This document shows, piece by piece, positions 61,265-64,000 of a stretch of 64,000 bases of DNA. Both the position numbers and the translations under genes were made by a program. Under the pieces are notes generated by a model. The model was given only the letters and a program-made list of their open reading frames with translations. It did no database searches and was not told the origin of the DNA. Numbering within the stretch: the stretch's first letter is position 1; every line of letters begins with the position of its first letter. This DNA is from Saprospirales bacterium (lineage in GTDB: Bacteria > Bacteroidota > Bacteroidia > Chitinophagales > Saprospiraceae). Location of the stretch: positions 11,001 through 75,000 of the forward strand of contig JADJYG010000026.1 of NCBI GenBank assembly GCA_016719895.1, given 5' to 3'.

Positions 61265-62779
61265 TCAGGGCAAATGCTGATCCCGGCGGCCAAATACCCG
61301 CACAACCGCTGGAAAGTCTTTTTTTAATTCCCACTGGTAAACGGCCCCGGCGAATGCGGCGAACATCAAAACCCGTGGCCCCCATACCAGTGCCGGCCAG
61401 TCTGGCAGTAACCGGTTCAGGAACAGGCTCAGCGCCCAAAGACCCAGCGCCAGTACGACATACCCCGCCATTCGCCCCAGTTCATACGGCACGGGGTAAT
61501 GCCGCCGCCCAGTGTACCAGGTGGCTACACTCATGAAGGTGTAACACGCCAGGGTGACAAATGCTGCGCCGGTGTATCCGAATACAGGGATCAACAGCAT
61601 GTTCAGGGCAATTGTGACGAGCGCGCCGATGACGGAGATCCAGGCGCCCAGGCCGGTCCGGTCCTTCAGGCGGTACCAGATGGAAAAGTTGTAGTACACA
61701 CCCAGCAGCAGGTTGGCTGTCAGCAGTACCGGCACTACGTGCAGCCCACCCCAATACTTGGGTGCGATAAAATACTTGACCAGATCGAGAAACAACAGGA
61801 TGCCCAGCATGCCGCCGGCCGAGGTGATGGTAAACCACTTGGTTACCTGCGCCTGCGTATGCAGCGCATGGTCTTCCTTGGCGTGCCGGAAAAAAAACGG
61901 CTCGGCTGCATACCGGTATGCCTGGGTGAACAGGGTGATCAGCGCCGCCAGCTTATAGTTGGCGCCGAAAATGCCCACCTGGCCCAGGTTTTCCTGTGGC
62001 GTGCCGGGCAGCAAGTACTTCAACATCGCCCGGCTGAACATTTCATCCACAATACCAGCCAGGCTCACGATAATGAGCGGTGCGGCATAAGTGATCATTT
62101 GCCACCATAAACTCCGGTCGAACACCCGCAGGATCATCCGCAACTGCGGAATCAGCAGGAAAAGAGTAACTAAACTGGCCAGCAGGTTGGACAGGAAAAT
62201 ATATTCCACGCCCAAGCCTGGCGACCATACGGCGTGCACGGCAGTTATACCATGTTGGGCCGCCCAGGGGCAAAAAACCAGCCAGAACAGGTTCATCCCG
62301 ATATTCACGCCGATATTGAGCAGTTTGATGAATACAAACCGACGCGGCCGCTGCTCCAGCCGGAGGCGGGCAAAGGGCAATTCGGCCAGGCAATCGAAAG
62401 CCAGGATCAGAGCAAACCAACGCACATATTCGGGGTGTTGCGGATAGGCCAGTGCGCCGGCGATCGGCTGGGCGAAAAGCAACAAGGCGGCGGCAATAAT
62501 GGCGGTGCTTGTCAGCAGGGACCACATGCCGGCGGAATAGGCCCGATCGCGGTCTTCCGGCGGAGTGCCGAACCGGAAAAAAGCCGACTCCATGCGGTAT
62601 GAAAACAATACCATAATGAACGCCGAGGTGGCGTACAGGTCGATTACCGCCCCGTATTCGTTGGTGGTGGCCAGTACCCGGGTGTAGAAGGGTACCAGCA
62701 ACATGTTGAGCAAGCGCCCGACAATGCTGCTCAGGCCATAGAGGGCTGTCTCGCCGGCGAGTTTTTTCAGTAATGACAT
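61265..62779 (-). CDS. Polysaccharide flippase (MATE/Wzx-like)
   Basis: A 504-residue inner-membrane protein with 12-14 helices. The N-terminal SLLKKLAGETALYGLSSIVGRLLNMLLVPFYTR is characteristic of O-antigen/polysaccharide transporters that flip lipid-linked sugars to the periplasm. Other regions are FRFGTPPEDRDRAYSAGM and YFIAPKYWGGLHVVPVLLTANLLLGVYYN. The start at 62779 is supported by a TACCTTTG -7 element at 62823-62816. No glycosyltransferase genes are adjacent, so the substrate cannot be named. Confidence 0.88.
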   Translation of the reverse strand: MSLLKKLAGETALYGLSSIVGRLLNMLLVPFYTRVLATTNEYGAVIDLYATSAFIMVLFSYRMESAFFRFGTPPEDRDRAYSAGMWSLLTSTAIIAAALLLFAQPIAGALAYPQHPEYVRWFALILAFDCLAELPFARLRLEQRPRRFVFIKLLNIGVNIGMNLFWLVFCPWAAQHGITAVHAVWSPGLGVEYIFLSNLLASLVTLFLLIPQLRMILRVFDRSLWWQMITYAAPLIIVSLAGIVDEMFSRAMLKYLLPGTPQENLGQVGIFGANYKLAALITLFTQAYRYAAEPFFFRHAKEDHALHTQAQVTKWFTITSAGGMLGILLFLDLVKYFIAPKYWGGLHVVPVLLTANLLLGVYYNFSIWYRLKDRTGLGAWISVIGALVTIALNMLLIPVFGYTGAAFVTLACYTFMSVATWYTGRRHYPVPYELGRMAGYVVLALGLWALSLFLNRLLPDWPALVWGPRVLMFAAFAGAVYQWELKKDFPAVVRVFGRRDQHLP

Positions 62780-62815
62780 GTGCAGTCCAGCCAGCAATCT
62801 GGCGCCGGCTCTTGG

Positions 62816-62823
62816 CAAAGGTA
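62816..62823 (-). promoter_or_regulatory. -7 element of the flippase gene
   Basis: The minus strand reads TACCTTTG, a perfect TAnnTTTG, 36 bases upstream of the ATG at 62779. Confidence 0.6.
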
Positions 62824-62913
62824 GAGACCGGATAGAAAGGTGCAGGGCATAAAATAGTATTCGCCGGGGTGGAATGAACAAACGGGCGGATGTTTATCGA
62901 TTCCAGCCACTTA

Positions 62914-63522
62914 TTACGCCATCTCCTGCACTACTTCCGTCACTTCCGGCACCATCCGTTTCAGCATGCCTTCTATGCCGGCCTTGAGGGTGACGGTGGA
63001 GGAGGGGCAGCCGCTGCAGGATCCCTGCATGGTCACAAACACCCGGCCTTTTTCAAACGCTTTGAATTCTATATTGCCGCCATCCATTTCAACGGCCGGT
63101 TTGACATAGGTGTCGATCAGTTCTTTGACTTTACGGGCGATTTCTCCGTCTTCACCGGCAAACTGGGCCGCGTTGCTTTTGGCCATTTGCTGGCCGGCAA
63201 ATTCGGCAAAACCGTCTTTCACCACTACGCCGCCATTTTCGACGTAATCTTTGATGAATTCTTTCAGTTTGAGCATGATATCAGCCCAATCATAATTGAA
63301 TTCTTTCATTATCGTGACGTAGTTGTTGTTGAAGTACACGCTTTTTACATACGGCAGCTCCATCAGGGAATTGGCCATCGGGCTCCATTTCGCCGCCAGC
63401 TCTTTTTCCTTGAAATCAGCGATGCCGTGGTACAACAACCGGTTGGTCACGTATTTGAGCGCCTCCGGGTTGGGGGTTTGCTCCGTATAGAGCATGACAG
63501 GACTTTTTACCGCACTTTCCAT
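62914..63522 (-). CDS. Nfu-type Fe-S cluster scaffold protein
   Basis: A 202-residue protein with two domains: an N-terminal Nfu_N/scaffold domain (MLYTEQTPNPEALKYVTNRLL near 10-30, FNNNYVTIMKEF) and a C-terminal NifU-like domain with the CSGC motif at 169-172 (VFVTMQGSCSGCPSSTVTLKAGIE). It assembles [4Fe-4S] clusters for delivery to target enzymes in the cytoplasm. The start ATG 63522 gives MESAVKSPV. A TACTTTTG -7 element lies at 63563-63556. No isc or suf genes are nearby. Confidence 0.92.
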   Translation of the reverse strand: MESAVKSPVMLYTEQTPNPEALKYVTNRLLYHGIADFKEKELAAKWSPMANSLMELPYVKSVYFNNNYVTIMKEFNYDWADIMLKLKEFIKDYVENGGVVVKDGFAEFAGQQMAKSNAAQFAGEDGEIARKVKELIDTYVKPAVEMDGGNIEFKAFEKGRVFVTMQGSCSGCPSSTVTLKAGIEGMLKRMVPEVTEVVQEMA

Positions 63523-63555
63523 GTGTTGAATCTCTTTGTTTGGATTTATTCCACG

Positions 63556-63563
63556 CAAAAGTA
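63556..63563 (-). promoter_or_regulatory. -7 element of the Nfu gene
   Basis: The minus strand reads TACTTTTG, a perfect TAnnTTTG, 33 bases upstream of the ATG at 63522. Confidence 0.65.
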
Positions 63564-63605
63564 ACAATACGGAGTCAATTCAGTTCAGGGAAATTTGGCC
63601 TGTCG

Positions 63606-63902
63606 TCACATTTTAAAAAAAATACGGCCGTCGGGCAGTTCGTACAAGCGGATGGTAGGGTAGCGGAACAATATATTGGCAAACAGGATGTGGAAATCTT
63701 CCGCGGTAATGTTTGGCGCGTCTTCAGGGTGTTGGTGCAGGACTTGCAGCCGGATGAAGATTTGTTCCGGAATTTGGGCGTCGTAGCTCAGCGCTTTTAA
63801 CGGCACCTGCAACGGACACGCTTCCAGGGTATGGAGCAGCTGATCCAGCAGGCTGGAGAGGTAAAACTTGTCGCGAATGCGGTATGGAAGGATGCGTTTC
63901 AT
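63606..63902 (-). CDS. Small protein of unknown function
   Basis: A 98-residue protein (start ATG 63902, MKRILPYRIRDKFYLSSLLDQL ...) with no motif I recognise; it is helical at the start and has a strand-rich end (YPTIRLYELPDGRIFFKM). Its start overlaps the stop of the gene upstream by four bases (ATGA), so the two are probably translationally coupled. A small plus-strand frame opposite it is judged a shadow. Confidence 0.6.
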   Translation of the reverse strand: MKRILPYRIRDKFYLSSLLDQLLHTLEACPLQVPLKALSYDAQIPEQIFIRLQVLHQHPEDAPNITAEDFHILFANILFRYPTIRLYELPDGRIFFKM

Positions 63903-64000
63903 GGCGCGGGCATGGATGAATGTATCGCAATGGCGATCGTCGCCATGCTCAGGCGTACTCCGTATGCCTCCAACAACACTTTCCCGCAGGCTTCCAGTGT
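63899..64000 (-). CDS. C-terminal end of a further gene (runs off the right edge)
   Basis: Only 33 residues are visible (TLEACGKVLLEAYGVRLSMA..., ending MPAP), with the stop TGA at 63901-63899 overlapping the next start as ATGA. Too little is visible to assign a family. The coupling suggests an operon with the small protein at 63606-63902. Confidence 0.45.
   Translation of the reverse strand, partial: TLEACGKVLLEAYGVRLSMATIAIAIHSSMPAP

Overview
The window comes from a GC-rich Bacteroidota chromosome, most likely of the Saprospiria/Lewinella-Haliscomenobacter type. The signs are type IX secretion C-terminal domains on several very large secreted proteins, HYR and SprB-like repeats, -7 elements of the form TAnnTTTG in front of many genes, relaxed lipoboxes, and families nearly confined to this phylum (DUF4270, DUF4290, DUF3467, a half-length GT5 'starch synthase', a GbsR/MarR regulator). 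I see no rRNA or tRNA genes, IS elements, phage genes or CRISPR arrays. The genus is inference; the phylum is well supported.

Layout. 1-8.9 kb: the 5' part of obg, a LOG-family nucleosidase, riboflavin synthase, a secreted unknown, an ALDH7-type aldehyde dehydrogenase, a VanX-like lipoprotein, an alpha/beta hydrolase and a sorbosone-dehydrogenase-like lipoprotein. 8.9-17.1 kb: a BASS transporter, a membrane protein, then punA-folA (nucleotide/folate), followed by the co-directional set half-GT5 / DUF4270 lipoprotein / glmS / DUF4290. 17.1-24.1 kb: envelope genes (YceI lipoprotein, Omp85 barrel, two unknown membrane proteins) and a TIM-barrel isomerase. 24.2-31.4 kb: a cation/proton antiporter, the operon 4-TM protein-lptC-CNNM-like protein, a FemAB-like transferase, a GbsR regulator, an LRR protein, an orphan hairpin/small-RNA locus and a HAD phosphatase. 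31.4-37.4 kb: a badly interrupted T9SS protein containing long G homopolymers, an outer-membrane barrel, fumarylacetoacetase, DUF3467, a lipoprotein and RadC. 37.7-44.4 kb: a PKD-barrel fusion, a TPR-CHAT protease-like lipoprotein and class II HMG-CoA reductase. 44.5-59 kb: large secreted T9SS cargo (propeller protein, HYR tandem-repeat protein, glucose-dehydrogenase-like protein) and a TonB-type barrel. 59-64 kb: DinB, a beta-CASP nuclease, a flippase, an Nfu Fe-S scaffold, a small unknown, and the end of a further gene.

Much of the window serves the cell envelope: amino-sugar supply (glmS), LPS export (lptC), barrel insertion (Omp85), cell-wall trimming (VanX-like, FemAB-like), lipid-linked sugar flipping, and T9SS cargo. 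Four unrelated families of intergenic inverted repeats occur, some placed immediately upstream of start codons. Two regions (32.2-32.8 kb and 50.48-50.71 kb) combine frame changes with long G runs and look like assembly or sequencing damage, so the genes there should be read as probably intact in the organism but broken in this sequence.
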